Below, in pieces: positions 38,601 through 47,800 of a stretch of 64,000 nt of DNA. The translations under genes were made by a program, and so were the position numbers. Location: NCBI GenBank assembly GCA_911728455.2, contig OU452223.1:6408174-6472173 (forward strand), written 5' to 3'. The notes below the pieces were generated by a model. That model saw nothing but the letters and a program-made list of their open reading frames with translations. It was not told where the DNA came from and ran no database searches. Every line of letters starts with the position of its first letter. The first letter of the stretch is position 1. Source of the stretch: Marthasterias glacialis (lineage: Eukaryota > Echinodermata > Asteroidea > Forcipulatida > Asteriidae).

Positions 38601-39303
38601 TGTATGCCTCTGGCTCTACTCTATTTGGTAAAATCAAGTTTTACACCACTATACTTGGACCACTGAATTAGTACATGTTATGTGCGTACTTTAGTTGGAA
38701 GTGGATTTTTTTTTACTTTTTAACTTTACTTTCATAGTAAGGTAAAAAGCATGGTTCTACCAAAAATAAATAATAGTTGGCCATGTAGCCCTAAACTTGA
38801 ATCTTATTCACTCGGACAAGATTGGAATAATAAGAATATTGTTTTATTTATAATTACATGTAGGTCATGTAAGAAGTAAAAAGGTGGTGGTCAGCTCTTT
38901 TTCTACATCAATAATTGAAACACCCTAGGCTGTAACTATGTAAACTGCCTAAAATGGAATATGCAATAGTATGTAAGCTATCCATATACCATATCCAGTA
39001 TTTTTACATGAATAAAATTAATTAACACAATCAACTCATTCATTGTGCCTGGATAATTAATAACCAAACCACTAAATAATAAAGAAACTGAAATGTCATG
39101 CTCTATATAAAGTGCTAAAAGGGGGTTCAATCAGATCTAGGATCTATAGTATTATTAATAATTATCAGCATAAAAAGAGCAAACAATGCGTTAAAATGGC
39201 AACTGAACTTCACAACTTCCCTACCTTGACAAACAAAACAGCTAATGAAGATAAGCACCACATGTGTGCATTGCAATCCGGAGACGTGTGCCGTAACAGC
39301 CAT
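18422..39303 (-). CDS. NELL: NELL1/NELL2-type secreted EGF-VWC glycoprotein (17 exons, 819 aa)
   Basis: Exons in transcript order: 39303-39225, 33396-33265, 32029-31879, 30700-30427, 29772-29617, 27079-26966, 26814-26721, 26455-26355, 25801-25687, 25439-25185, 24206-24084, 23362-23267, 22593-22468, 20658-20474, 20030-19851, 19091-18858, 18466-18422. All are GT/AG and phase-consistent. Order: signal peptide, TSPN/LamG domain, coiled coil, two VWC modules, six EGF modules (four with D/Q-x-N/D-E-C calcium sites), then VWC modules ending [14 protein letters not shown]. Human NELL2 has 816 aa and the same order. Family members are secreted, oligomeric ligands; vertebrate NELLs bind Robo3 and act in neurons and bone. 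This invertebrate sequence is most likely the single ortholog of both, so I do not choose between NELL1 and NELL2. Confidence 0.96.
19380..19845 (+). repeat. Repeat-rich NELL intron 15 with a ~75 bp direct repeat
   Basis: Diverged copies at about 19380-19455 and 19772-19845 share TCCATAAATAT, CCACTTGGAAAT-like and TAATGATAA phrases. Between them lies an AT-rich block with (AAT)n and TTTATAGAGTGCCTTATGC, the kind of tail seen on SINE-like repeats. No coding exon occurs between 19092 and 19850. Confidence 0.5.
21374..21854. mobile_element. TTAA-flanked non-autonomous transposon, copy 1
   Basis: Both ends show TTAA (21374-21377 and 21851-21854) followed by inverted termini TTAAAGACATATGATCC and GGATCATACATCTTTAA. 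About 475 bp of interior lacks coding capacity. A full-length relative lies at 43844-44344. The TTAA target plus short TIRs fits a piggyBac- or Kolobok/ISL2EU-type mobilised element. It sits in NELL intron 13; the rest of that intron (20659-21373, 21855-22467) shows nothing else I recognise. Confidence 0.85.
22640..22812 (+). repeat. G-tract element in NELL intron 12
   Basis: Several runs of 9-13 G separate phrases such as ACCATTCATTTGTACATG and GCAAGGGTTTTGAGTGGG. The same phrases recur, diverged, at 46260-46460 and, on the other strand, at 42865-43060. I read these as copies of one short non-autonomous family. Confidence 0.65.
22813..22941. repeat. Perfect 55-bp inverted repeat (hairpin, 19-nt loop)
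   Basis: 22813-22867 and 22887-22941 are exact reverse complements, reading ATCCAGGCAATAGTTATCGT at the outer end and TAACTAGCGGGGACAAG at the loop side. The loop is 22868-22886. The perfect match over 55 bp, beside a G-tract element whose terminus resembles GCGTAACTAG, indicates a very recent inverted duplication or strand switch. It would be transcribed within NELL pre-mRNA. Confidence 0.95.
22942..29616 (-). other. Remaining NELL introns 5-12
   Basis: Outside the exons and the SINE, the introns at 23363-24083, 24693-25184, 25802-26354 and 27080-29616 contain no further exon that fits the NELL phase series. The 2.5 kb intron 5 includes a locally CpG-richer block at 28370-28870 with two diverged ~45 bp repeats around ATGTTAGCGCA and ATATTAGCGCA, and a stop-free plus-strand frame (28369-28563) with no family resemblance. 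Confidence 0.5.
24430..24692 (-). repeat. tRNA-Leu-like SINE (family C), copy 1
   Basis: On the minus strand from 24690, GTGGCCGAGTGGTCTAGTGC resembles the D-arm region of a tRNA-Leu, followed by TATTCAAG and a degenerate B box (GGTTCTAATACC). The body includes TCCTTGAGCAAGACA and AAAAGAACCCAGTT. The same order occurs at 48000-48240. It lies in NELL intron 10. Confidence 0.75.
25687..29772 (-). other. NELL: NELL exons 5-9: coiled coil and two N-side VWC modules
   Basis: Exon 5 ends the TSPN region with [18 protein letters not shown] and a heptad-like helix ([16 protein letters not shown]) thought to trimerise NELL proteins. Exons 6-7 give VWC1 (CxC...CxxC pattern ending GQCCPSC). Exons 8-9 give a second VWC-like unit ending PGKCCKFCQ. 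Exon 6 uses a tandem acceptor (CAGAG|ACT); the first AG would break the frame. Confidence 0.85.
30427..33396 (-). other. NELL: NELL exons 2-4: thrombospondin-N / laminin-G-like domain
   Basis: Three exons encode residues ~27-212. They start [17 protein letters not shown], include [15 protein letters not shown] and the beta-strand-rich [20 protein letters not shown], and end with [20 protein letters not shown] and [15 protein letters not shown]. These track the vertebrate NELL TSPN domain, which binds heparin-like chains and receptors. Confidence 0.9.
30701..39224 (-). other. NELL introns 1-3
   Basis: The 5.8 kb first intron (33397-39224) is AT-rich. A TTAA-bounded segment at 37918-38209 starts AAAGGGTGTGTGCACACC, resembling the right end of the repeat at 10340-10673, and may be another member. 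ACATGT-rich runs lie near 35127-35145 and a G-rich tract lies at 35330-35348. The 1.2 kb introns 2 and 3 hold nothing I can identify. Confidence 0.45.
39225..39303 (-). other. NELL: NELL exon 1: start codon and signal peptide
   Basis: ATG at 39303-39301 opens 26 codons ending in the hydrophobic run [12 protein letters not shown], then a phase-1 GTAGGG donor. The last base, G, joins CT of exon 2 to give Ala, producing [14 protein letters not shown] as in NELL proteins. The phase match and hydrophobic core decide this start. The next exon is 5.8 kb away. Confidence 0.88.
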
Positions 39304-39568
39304 TGCAGTATCACGGTGTGCAACTTGACAACGAACACTGAACAGGATTTAAGTTATTTTCATTCAATGTTACTATTCAGTTGTCTATATCATGAATGGT
39401 TCTGGTGAGAACATGTAGTGGTGGTCTGCTGGGTGACGGTGGTGACACTTGCTATCAAAGAAAACACCCACACGTAAGTTTCACTTCATTAGAAAATACA
39501 CACAACATGCCTGACGTTCCTTCCCGTTTCGTTAAGATTACAAGCTTGACGCTTGGATGAACATCTAG

Positions 39569-39576
39569 CTTTTATA
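39569..39576 (-). promoter_or_regulatory. Candidate TATA box for NELL
   Basis: The minus strand reads GGGGTGTATAAAAGCT, a strong TATA-box match, 266 bases upstream of the NELL ATG. This would give a 5' UTR of about 235-240 bases with no intron. No initiator or expression data are visible here, so this is an inference from motif and position. Confidence 0.5.
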
Positions 39577-39986
39577 CACCCCTCAATCGGTGGACTATAC
39601 CATTAATTTTACTGGGGGTTGTTCACACTGGTATAATAAATTGGGTTTTCGTCTATGGTATGCATTTAAACTTCATTTTGTGTTTATCCATCCAATATAC
39701 AAATAAAAGAACACAAACATTGAAAAACAGGCGATTTTCACTGGCAGTAATACATAGTGATGATCCTCTAAAAGTATGATCATGGGGAAAGAACCTCTAT
39801 GGGATTTCTACCTCCATGGCATGGCATGGTACACTTTAGAAATATATATATAAAATATATATTTTCGCAATATTCATAAAGTTGTGACACTGATTGATGG
39901 TATTCATTTAATGAATAGTATGCAACCAGTGTCAGAGCCAGACAGGGATAAAAAAAATTAAGAACCAAATGGCAATAAGTTTCCAT

Positions 39987-40062
39987 CATCATCATCATCA
40001 CCATCATCCCCCCCCCCCCCCCCATCATCCCCATCATCATCCCCATCATCATCATCCCCATC
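39987..40062 (+). repeat. (ATC)n with poly-C microsatellite
   Basis: Alternating ATC/CATC units flank a run of about 17 C. The long Met/Gly-rich minus-strand frame here is purely a product of the repeat. Confidence 0.95.
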
Positions 40063-40690
40063 TGTGCAGAAACCTCCTGCGGTTAGTGGTATACACGATG
40101 TGGTTAAAAAGATGTTGGTGAAGCTGGGGTTAACTGGGGGGTTACTTACTCATTTCGAGTTCTTTGCTCAACATTTTCCGCCATGGGGGACAAGCAAACC
40201 ATGGAGGAAGGAAGACATATTTATGGAAAACATGTCTAGGCCTATCGTTTGCACTTCCTAGGCCTATATCCACCAATCAAATAAGGCGCCACACTGTCTT
40301 CCTTCCTCCATGAGCAAACACACTTGTGTAAAAATTTTCGTAGTGTGTCGAACACCAAAAAAGCACTTTTGTCTTTATCTTCTAAAATTTAGACAACATT
40401 CATTCAGATAAAATACCATGTCTACTATTATTATTAAAAGAAAAGTACCGGTACGAAAAGAGGAATCGACACATGCAACAGCCATGCGCGTGATTGTGTG
40501 CCGCTTCAATAATTTGGACCAATGATGGTGGTCGACGAAAAATCTTATGCTACAGCTACTTTGATTGGCTCAAACTTTTATACCTAACACAATTCTTTAA
40601 TTTGCAAAATCGATTGTCGTCTGCATGATGCATTGCTGTGTGGTTATGTTGCAGTTGATGATGATGACAAAGAAGAATCGGCGGTGTCGT

Positions 40691-40790
40691 CGGATCATGG
40701 CGGTGGTGTCGGACACAGAAGAAACATCAAATTCACAACCTAACGTTTAAGCAAAAATTCCCGACACACCCTCGTTTTACTGCCATGAAG
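40691..40790 (+). other. SYCP1: Probable non-coding first exon of SYCP1 (5' boundary unknown)
   Basis: An AAG|GTAGGC donor after 40790 would splice to the CAG acceptor before 41774, giving a 5' UTR that continues to ATG 41801. The 5' edge is arbitrary. The exon holds two upstream ATGs. No transcript evidence is available, so this is inference from splice signals and position. Confidence 0.4.
40697..40750 (+). other. Upstream ORF 1 in the putative SYCP1 leader (17 codons)
   Basis: ATG at 40697 reads MAVVSDTEETSNSQPNV then TAA. It lies entirely in the putative first exon, well separated from the main start. It would matter only if transcription starts upstream of 40697. Confidence 0.35.
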
Positions 40791-41800
40791 GTAGGCCAAA
40801 GTTTGTGACATGTAATTTGCTCAAAGTATGTACCTTTTGGGGGTTTGTTGCGTTACCATTTTGTTTAACACGTTTTTAGACCAAAAGACAAATAAGTCTA
40901 AGTGTCCTGTTTAGTGTTTAGTGTTTAGTCGGCCAATAAATGTTGCTGTTGAACATGTTGAAGTAGGCTAGGCCTAGGCCCTAAACCTATTTCAGTATTT
41001 CTCTTCACTCTGATATTTAAATAAAAACAATCGGAAATCGTAGGAGTGACAGGTGTGTGTTTTTCTTTTATTGTGAATAGGCTACTGCAACTGGTAACTG
41101 TATTTACTTGCCGACGAAGTTACAGCCTAAATAAGGCAATTAATTTGTTTTTTTTACTTTAAAAACTTTACTCAATTCAAGTCTAACGGTAAACGAAGGT
41201 AGCCTAAGAGTGAAGACAAGTTAACTTCTGAGTTTACTTAGGTAGGTAGGTTTACTTTGGAGTTCACATATTTTTTATGAACTGTATAATTTGAGGGATT
41301 TAAGAATAGGATAAGTATAATTACTAATTAATTAGCCTATATTTTTATAACTTAAGAAAATTTATTAGATTTTCAAAATAACATGTAGGGCCTATCCTCC
41401 ATCATGTTCATGGGAAAAACCCAAAACGAACGGTCACACCCAACCAAAGACCAACCTAGGTCTATAAAAATGCTGGTGCCTACATGTACTTTAGCCCTGG
41501 TATGGTAGAACGAGTCTCCATTGCCCTACACTGCATGGGGAGAACCCTGACAACTGAACAATAAATTACATTTTAATTAAGGCATGAACAAAGAGTACAC
41601 ATCACATTTAATCAAGACTGCTATGATTACAATTATAAATGTATGTACAATAAATAGTTATTTGGCAAATCTGTAAATGGTCTTACATCATGACCAGAGT
41701 CAGTGTGACTAACTTATTTCTTTATAGCCCAACCTTGTGATTTTCATGTATTGTCTTTGTTTCCTTTTTTCAGATTAGGCCTGCATAACTCAGGAGCAAG

Positions 41801-44800
41801 ATGCTATCCCAAAGGCAGGAAGAAGAGGGGGCCAACAGTCAGCCATTCTTCAAACCATCCACCCAAAGTCAAAATGCATCACACAGTTTCTTCATATTTG
41901 GTGAAAGAGAAAGTAAAACAGAAACTACAAGAAATAGCACTCCTTCAATATTCCAGGTAGGGTTAAACAAAGCCATGATAATGTGTTATTTCATGACAAA
42001 ATTTATGGTGCATAAAATGTAAACCCCATGTCAGTTTTTGGCCAAAGTTATCAAAACCATACCTTGCAATGGGCAAGCATGCATCGCTTTATTTGGCTCA
42101 CAAGAATGTTAACAAAATAACTGCTTATGCAGCTAGTTATAAAGAGGGTCAAAGGTAAGCATTTGTCCATTGACTGTGCAAGTCTCGCTGGTATTTGTAA
42201 ACTTTTGGGAACCTGGGGTTCCCATATACTTTGTTTATGTTAACATGTGAAGAAAACAAAAGTAGCGCAATTCAATATGAGCCACACTTACACAGTCCAT
42301 TGCCAAAAGAAAGCATATTGATATAGGGTCTTTAAAGGCAGGGTATACCTTTGGCATTTGAAACCGTACGTTTGTTTCAATGCTATAATTGTAGATAAAT
42401 ACCATAAGACTAACCTCTGAAATTTTTTTTTCAAAAGATGTTAGCGTTCTTGGGATACTGGACAGAATCTGGAGCGGTTATTTCCATGCAGAAGGATCCA
42501 AAAATGCTGAAACTGCATGTTTTTTTATAATGTTGAAAAGGCTTCATGCCTGAAGCCTTTCTCAGATTCAATATTTTAGTGAGAAATTACCTCTTTTATA
42601 AAAACAACGTTACTTCAAATGGAGTCATTTCTCACAATGCTTTATAATATCAACAGCTCTCTGTTCCTCCTTACCAAGTAAATTTTTATGGTCATTTATT
42701 TTTGGAGTAATGACCAAAAGTATCCCCCTCCTTCGAAGCTTTGTATTCTCAATATCATGTCTGACCTGAAACTGACCACATCTATGAAGCCATGGCCACG
42801 GTGCACTTCTAACTTCAACACATGAGCTTAGCTCAATTTCTCACAGTGTGAGTCATTGGCATTCTCAGGGGGGAGCAGGAGTGCTGAGCCCCCCCCCCCC
42901 CCCATCAGAACCCTTGCCCCCCCCCCCCCCAACAAACAAACAAAATGAGATCGAAAATATGCACAAATGATTTAAATGGCCCCTCCCCCCAAAAATAAAT
43001 AAACAAATAAATAAATGTCTTTGCCCCAGCTTCCCCCCGCCCTCCACCCCCGCCAAATGAAAATGTGTTGTTGTACCACTGGTGTCATTGACTATAGGTT
43101 CTTTTGATTGTGGCTGTTAGTAGTACAAAAAATGGGTCAGGGCTTAATGGATTTTGCAATTATTTCATTCAAAAACATTTGAGTGCACGTTTGTAGCAAT
43201 TTGAAGCAAGTTCCCTAGGATCGAAATCAGCCTTCAATAAAAAGCTAACATTCCCACTGGTTCTAAAGTATGATATTCCTGTTCTTTCATTAATAGTATG
43301 CTTGTTTCAGCATCAGCATCCTTAAAAAAGAGGAATAATTCTTTTTATTCAAATTTGTAGGAGTCTAGCTCTCAACCACAACATGCCAGTTCAGTCAGCA
43401 CACATTCAATACAAGTAACGCCAAATTTGTGCCAAGCAACTACTTCCATGCCTGACCACCAATATCTACAACAGCAGCAAAAGTCCTTTAATTTGCAGCT
43501 TGACAGCCTGTCTGAAGGGTCAGATCGCCTCAGCATGCTACATACTCGCCTGCACCATGAAGCAGATAAAATCCGGAATTGGAAGGTTCAAACTGAGATG
43601 GAATTGAAGCAGAGGGAGAAAAAACTTCAAGATTCTCAGCTCACGATAGATTCACAGAAGAAATCAATTCTTGAGTTGCAGGTACATCTCACTTAGTGTA
43701 AACACTTCGTTTCCCCTAGTGGCTAATTGCAAACCGTCTGGTCCTTTCTGAATATATTAATATGGAATTTGCGCAAAATAAATGAATAAATTTATTTATT
43801 ATTTATTTATTTAAACAATCTTATATCAAATTAAGGATTCAATTTAAGATGTATGATCCGTGCTCAATCCGATTTTACCTTGAAAAATAAATCCAAACTT
43901 GAAATTGCTATTTTTGTATGATGACCAAAATTATTAACTATTTTTAATGAGATATCCAACAAAAAAAGTACAAATAATGACAGAATAATTAATTGAGCAA
44001 AATTACTTTTTGTGTGGAGCACAATAAAAAAGACCTGCACGCTGCCTGCTCAATTTCAACCAGGTGCCTTTTGACAAAGACATAATGCAGGGGAAATGAC
44101 GTTGTAATACAGCTGACTTCTGGGTACCCGCAGTGGGCATGGCCATCATGCATATTTTATCATAAGATAGTCAGCCAGGATTATTGTTTCAAAACCAACA
44201 TTTTTATAGCCATCTACAAGGTCAAAACACAATTCATTAATTTTATCAATTATACAAAAAATATGCTCTTTTAAATTTGTTCACTGGAATCAATTCATTT
44301 TCAAGATAAAATCAGCTTGAGGAGCACGGATCATATATCTGTAAGCTAAAGTCAAATATTTTAAGAAGTATTGAAATCAATAACACATTCTACAACTAGC
44401 CAATATTTTGGTTATATTACATGTTGAGACCTCTTAACAAATAATAATAAATAAGACTTAAAGGTTTACATGGTGGAAATACAAAAAGTGGGGATTTGCA
44501 GTGACACCATGTGTTAAATCTCTTTTGAGTATGTGTGGTTCCGTAGGAATCGGTTGACTCAACGTTTCGGATATTCCGTTGTCAGGAGACTGCTGGATTC
44601 CAACTGGGGCTGCAGCTTATATGTGGTGCAGTGAGCCATGGATACTGTACATGCTTGACTGTGAAGGTGGAACCGGATGCCTATTGTGTGGTGGATCCCA
44701 CTGGAGTGGGGAGAGGAGTGTCTCTGGTTCTTGAGCAGGATGGGGCACCAGTGGATGTCGCTGGTGAACAAACCGATGTCTTGTGGCACTGTGTCGTGTC

Positions 44801-47800
44801 TCAGGATCTCAATTGCCTCTCTGACACGCCGGGGTTGCCAATTCTGGATGCTTGTGATGAGGGATGCTTCTTTCCATTGTATGATGTGATCTGTAGAGTG
44901 CGAGAGTTTGATGATTGATGGATGATTTGTCAAGTTCTCCTCTCTTGCCGTGGGCTTTGTGTTTGTTGAGTCTAGTAGAGAAATCTCTACCAGTCTCTCC
45001 AACATACACCTTGCCACATTCGCAGGGGATCTTGTAGACGCCGGGTTTGGAGTTGATGTCATGCTTGTCCTTGTGAGAGGTCAGCATGTTCCGGAGTTTG
45101 TTGGGTGCTGAATGGTAGACATTGATGTCATGAGCGCACTCTACAGATCACATCGTACAATGGAAAGAAGCATCTCTCATCACAAGCATCCAGAATTGGC
45201 AACCCCGGCGTGTCAGAGAGGCAATTGAGATCCTGAGACACGACACAGTGCCACAAGACATCGGTTTGTTCATCAGCGACATCCACTGGTGCCCCATCCT
45301 GCTCAAGAACCCAAGCAAGACAAGTCAAGGCACAAGTTCCCCCACCCCGACCTAGGGTCCTCTATACCCAAAGTCGTACTAATTAGGGCACTAGTCTATA
45401 TGCATCCTCCCGCCCCCCCCCCACCTCCTGCCTGCTCCAACACCCAAGCCAGACTGACACGGCCGAGAGATCAGCCACTCCTCTCCCCACTCCAGTGGGA
45501 TCGACCACACAATAGGCATCCAGTTCCTGCCATCAAGTTAAGCGCATCGAGTATCCATGGCTCACTGCACCACACATAAGCTGCAGCCCCAGTTGGAATC
45601 CAGCAGTCTCCTGACAACGGATAGAGTATACACTGTCCGAAACGTTGAGTCAACCGGTTCCTTCGGAACCACACATACTCAAAAGAGTTTTAATGCATGG
45701 TGTCACTGCAAATCCTTACTTATCAAATAATAATACTTTGAAATTTATATTAACTCATCAACTAAAACTTTGATTATGTCCAACAGCTTCAAAATGAAAA
45801 CCTCAGCAGAAAACTTAAAGAAGAAATGGACAACCGAACAGACATATCAGAAAGGTGTAGTAGTTTTTTGTGGATATAATGAATTATCTTATTTTGAGTC
45901 AGTTTGGTTCTTTTGACTAATATGGATTGAGCTTACATTGCCTGGTATGATTGGATTCCACTTAAAAAATAGTCAGTATGGCATCAAGTATGGCATATAG
46001 TTATAATTTTTCTGTCACAATAACTATTTATGTGGTAGGATTGAGTCAACAAGGGATATGTGTAACTTATTGAAGGATTATACAAGCAAGTTTCAGGACA
46101 GAATGGCACTATGTGACAACGACAGAGATGAACTCAAAGCAGTTGAAAAACAGCATGTGGAAGAATTAGAGGTATCTCATTTATATCAGAAGATAAATGT
46201 TTACTTTTTGGTATTTTGATGTGAATTTTGTTGACATAAAAGCAATATATATATTCAAGCAGAGGCGTAAGCAGACATTTTTAATTTTATTATTTTATTT
46301 TAGTTTTTGGGGGAGCATGCAGGGGCAAAGACATACTTTTGGGGTTATTTAATGTACCAAACCATTCATTTCTGCATGATTTTGATAACTTTTTTTTTTT
46401 GGGGGGGGGGGGCAAGGATTTGGGTGGGGGGAGCCCTGCACCCACTCTAGTTAAACCCCTGTACATAAGACTTGCATTAAAAACAATTGCATAAAACTAC
46501 TCTCACAACAAATCCCACCTTTGAAAGAACATTTACAAGTGATTATGATTTTTATTTAACAAAAAAAAAAAAAAAAACACTCAAAATTTTTCAGTTTTAA
46601 AGTTTGCAACGCACTTGAATTCCTAGTCTGTTCCTTTGTCCACCTTCATCCTTTAAATTCTTCCTCCATTTCCCCGTTCCGTCATTCTTCAACCAAAAGA
46701 TGAATGATTCATCAGACAATAATACAGTGGTTAATCAAAGCTCACAGTTTTGGTTGACTTGCCAATATAGTGTTATTAAATAACAACCTTGACCATGACT
46801 ATATAGGAAGCGGGTCAAAATTGATCACTTCCTTCTATGGGCTATATATCTGAAGCTAAAGAAAAGTGCAGGCGTACTTTTGCCTTATATCACTTAAAGT
46901 AATCTAACATTATTGCCTCCAAGTTGATTCCAAATTTTTGTTTCTTTTTCCTAGAAGAGGGGGGAGATATCAGATACAATTATACCCTAGTTCCTTAACC
47001 ATCAAATATTTTTAAACTGCAAACTTGCCCTACCTTATCTGACTTTGTCTGTAAACATCATATGGTAATGCGATTATGAAAGTGACTTTCTTTCCTTATG
47101 TACATGTTTTAGTACGTGACTTTTATCGGAAACATAAAGATAGAAAGTTTCCTATTGTAAATGAAAAAAACACATGATTTTGATTGGGTCCTGAAACCAA
47201 ACCAAACAACTAAACAGTTCCTGTGATAAGTGTTTTTAACTTTGAAAATATTTAGACTCATAGTCGCAAATTTTCAAATTTTTGTTTTGAATTTTTTAAT
47301 AAAATTTTTCTGAAAAAAAGGTGGAAATAAAAGGGAAAAAAACTAAAGTCCATTTTAAGACTTAAGTTTCACTCTTTGAAAATAATAAAGTTTTTAAAAG
47401 TCTAATTTATTTTCAGGTTTTGTTTGTGATTCATTTGCAAACATCTTGAATTTGTTTTGGTTTTATAGACACAATATCAAGAATATTGTATTAAAAACAT
47501 GATCCCATAAACTGTTGAACAAAAAGTGCAAATCATTACCCCAAATGGGTCTTTTTCTTCAGACCACTTCCAAGGATTATGTGTGTGTCATCACATTATT
47601 GTTAATTAATATTGCAGTGGTTTATTTGCATCCAATTTTTTTTTTAATTGATTGATGTGGTCATCTCTACCCACAGGAATTAGGAGACATGTTCAAGGAT
47701 CTAAGTCTCCTACATACTAACAAGGTGAACGACCTCATTCTGACATGTAAGTAGGCAATTTGGGTGGTTAATGAAACAGTTAGTAGGCTAGAAAAATCAA

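Larger units (their letters stand above)
39304..40690. other. Divergent intergenic region between NELL and SYCP1
   Basis: About 1.4 kb separates the two start regions. It contains the NELL TATA box, an (ATC)n/poly-C microsatellite at 39987-40062, and a hairpin-forming pair at about 40199-40216 and 40292-40309 (GGAGGAAGGAAGACA and its complement). The last 100 bases are CpG-richer and probably include the SYCP1 promoter. No ORF with family resemblance is present. Confidence 0.5.
43361..47746 (+). other. SYCP1: SYCP1 exons encoding the conserved N-terminal motif of the coil
   Basis: Exons 43361-43681, 45787-45854, 46039-46171 and 47677-47746 encode the best-conserved part. ADKIRNWKVQTEMELKQREK corresponds to AEKIKKWKVSIEAELKQKES of the human protein, and DMCNLLKDYTSKFQDRMALC corresponds to HLCNLLKETCARSAEKTKKY. 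This block is conserved across metazoans, including Hydra, and is the main reason for the SYCP1 call. Confidence 0.88.

Noticed and set aside
39780-40061. Met/Gly-rich minus-strand open frame
   Set aside because: Produced by the (ATC)n and poly-C microsatellite; not a protein.
40587-40699. Minus-strand ATG with a hydrophobic run (MIRRHRRFFFVIII) considered as the NELL signal peptide
   Set aside because: The frame hits a stop before any donor in the required phase 1. The exon at 39225-39303 has the right phase, a better hydrophobic core and a proper donor.
42865-43056. Gly-rich minus-strand open frame
   Set aside because: Produced by poly-C tracts of the G-tract element.
44559-45062. Minus-strand 167-codon open frame as a host gene
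   Set aside because: It overlaps a Penelope-like element remnant whose recognisable endonuclease segment lies in another frame. It has no host-protein resemblance.
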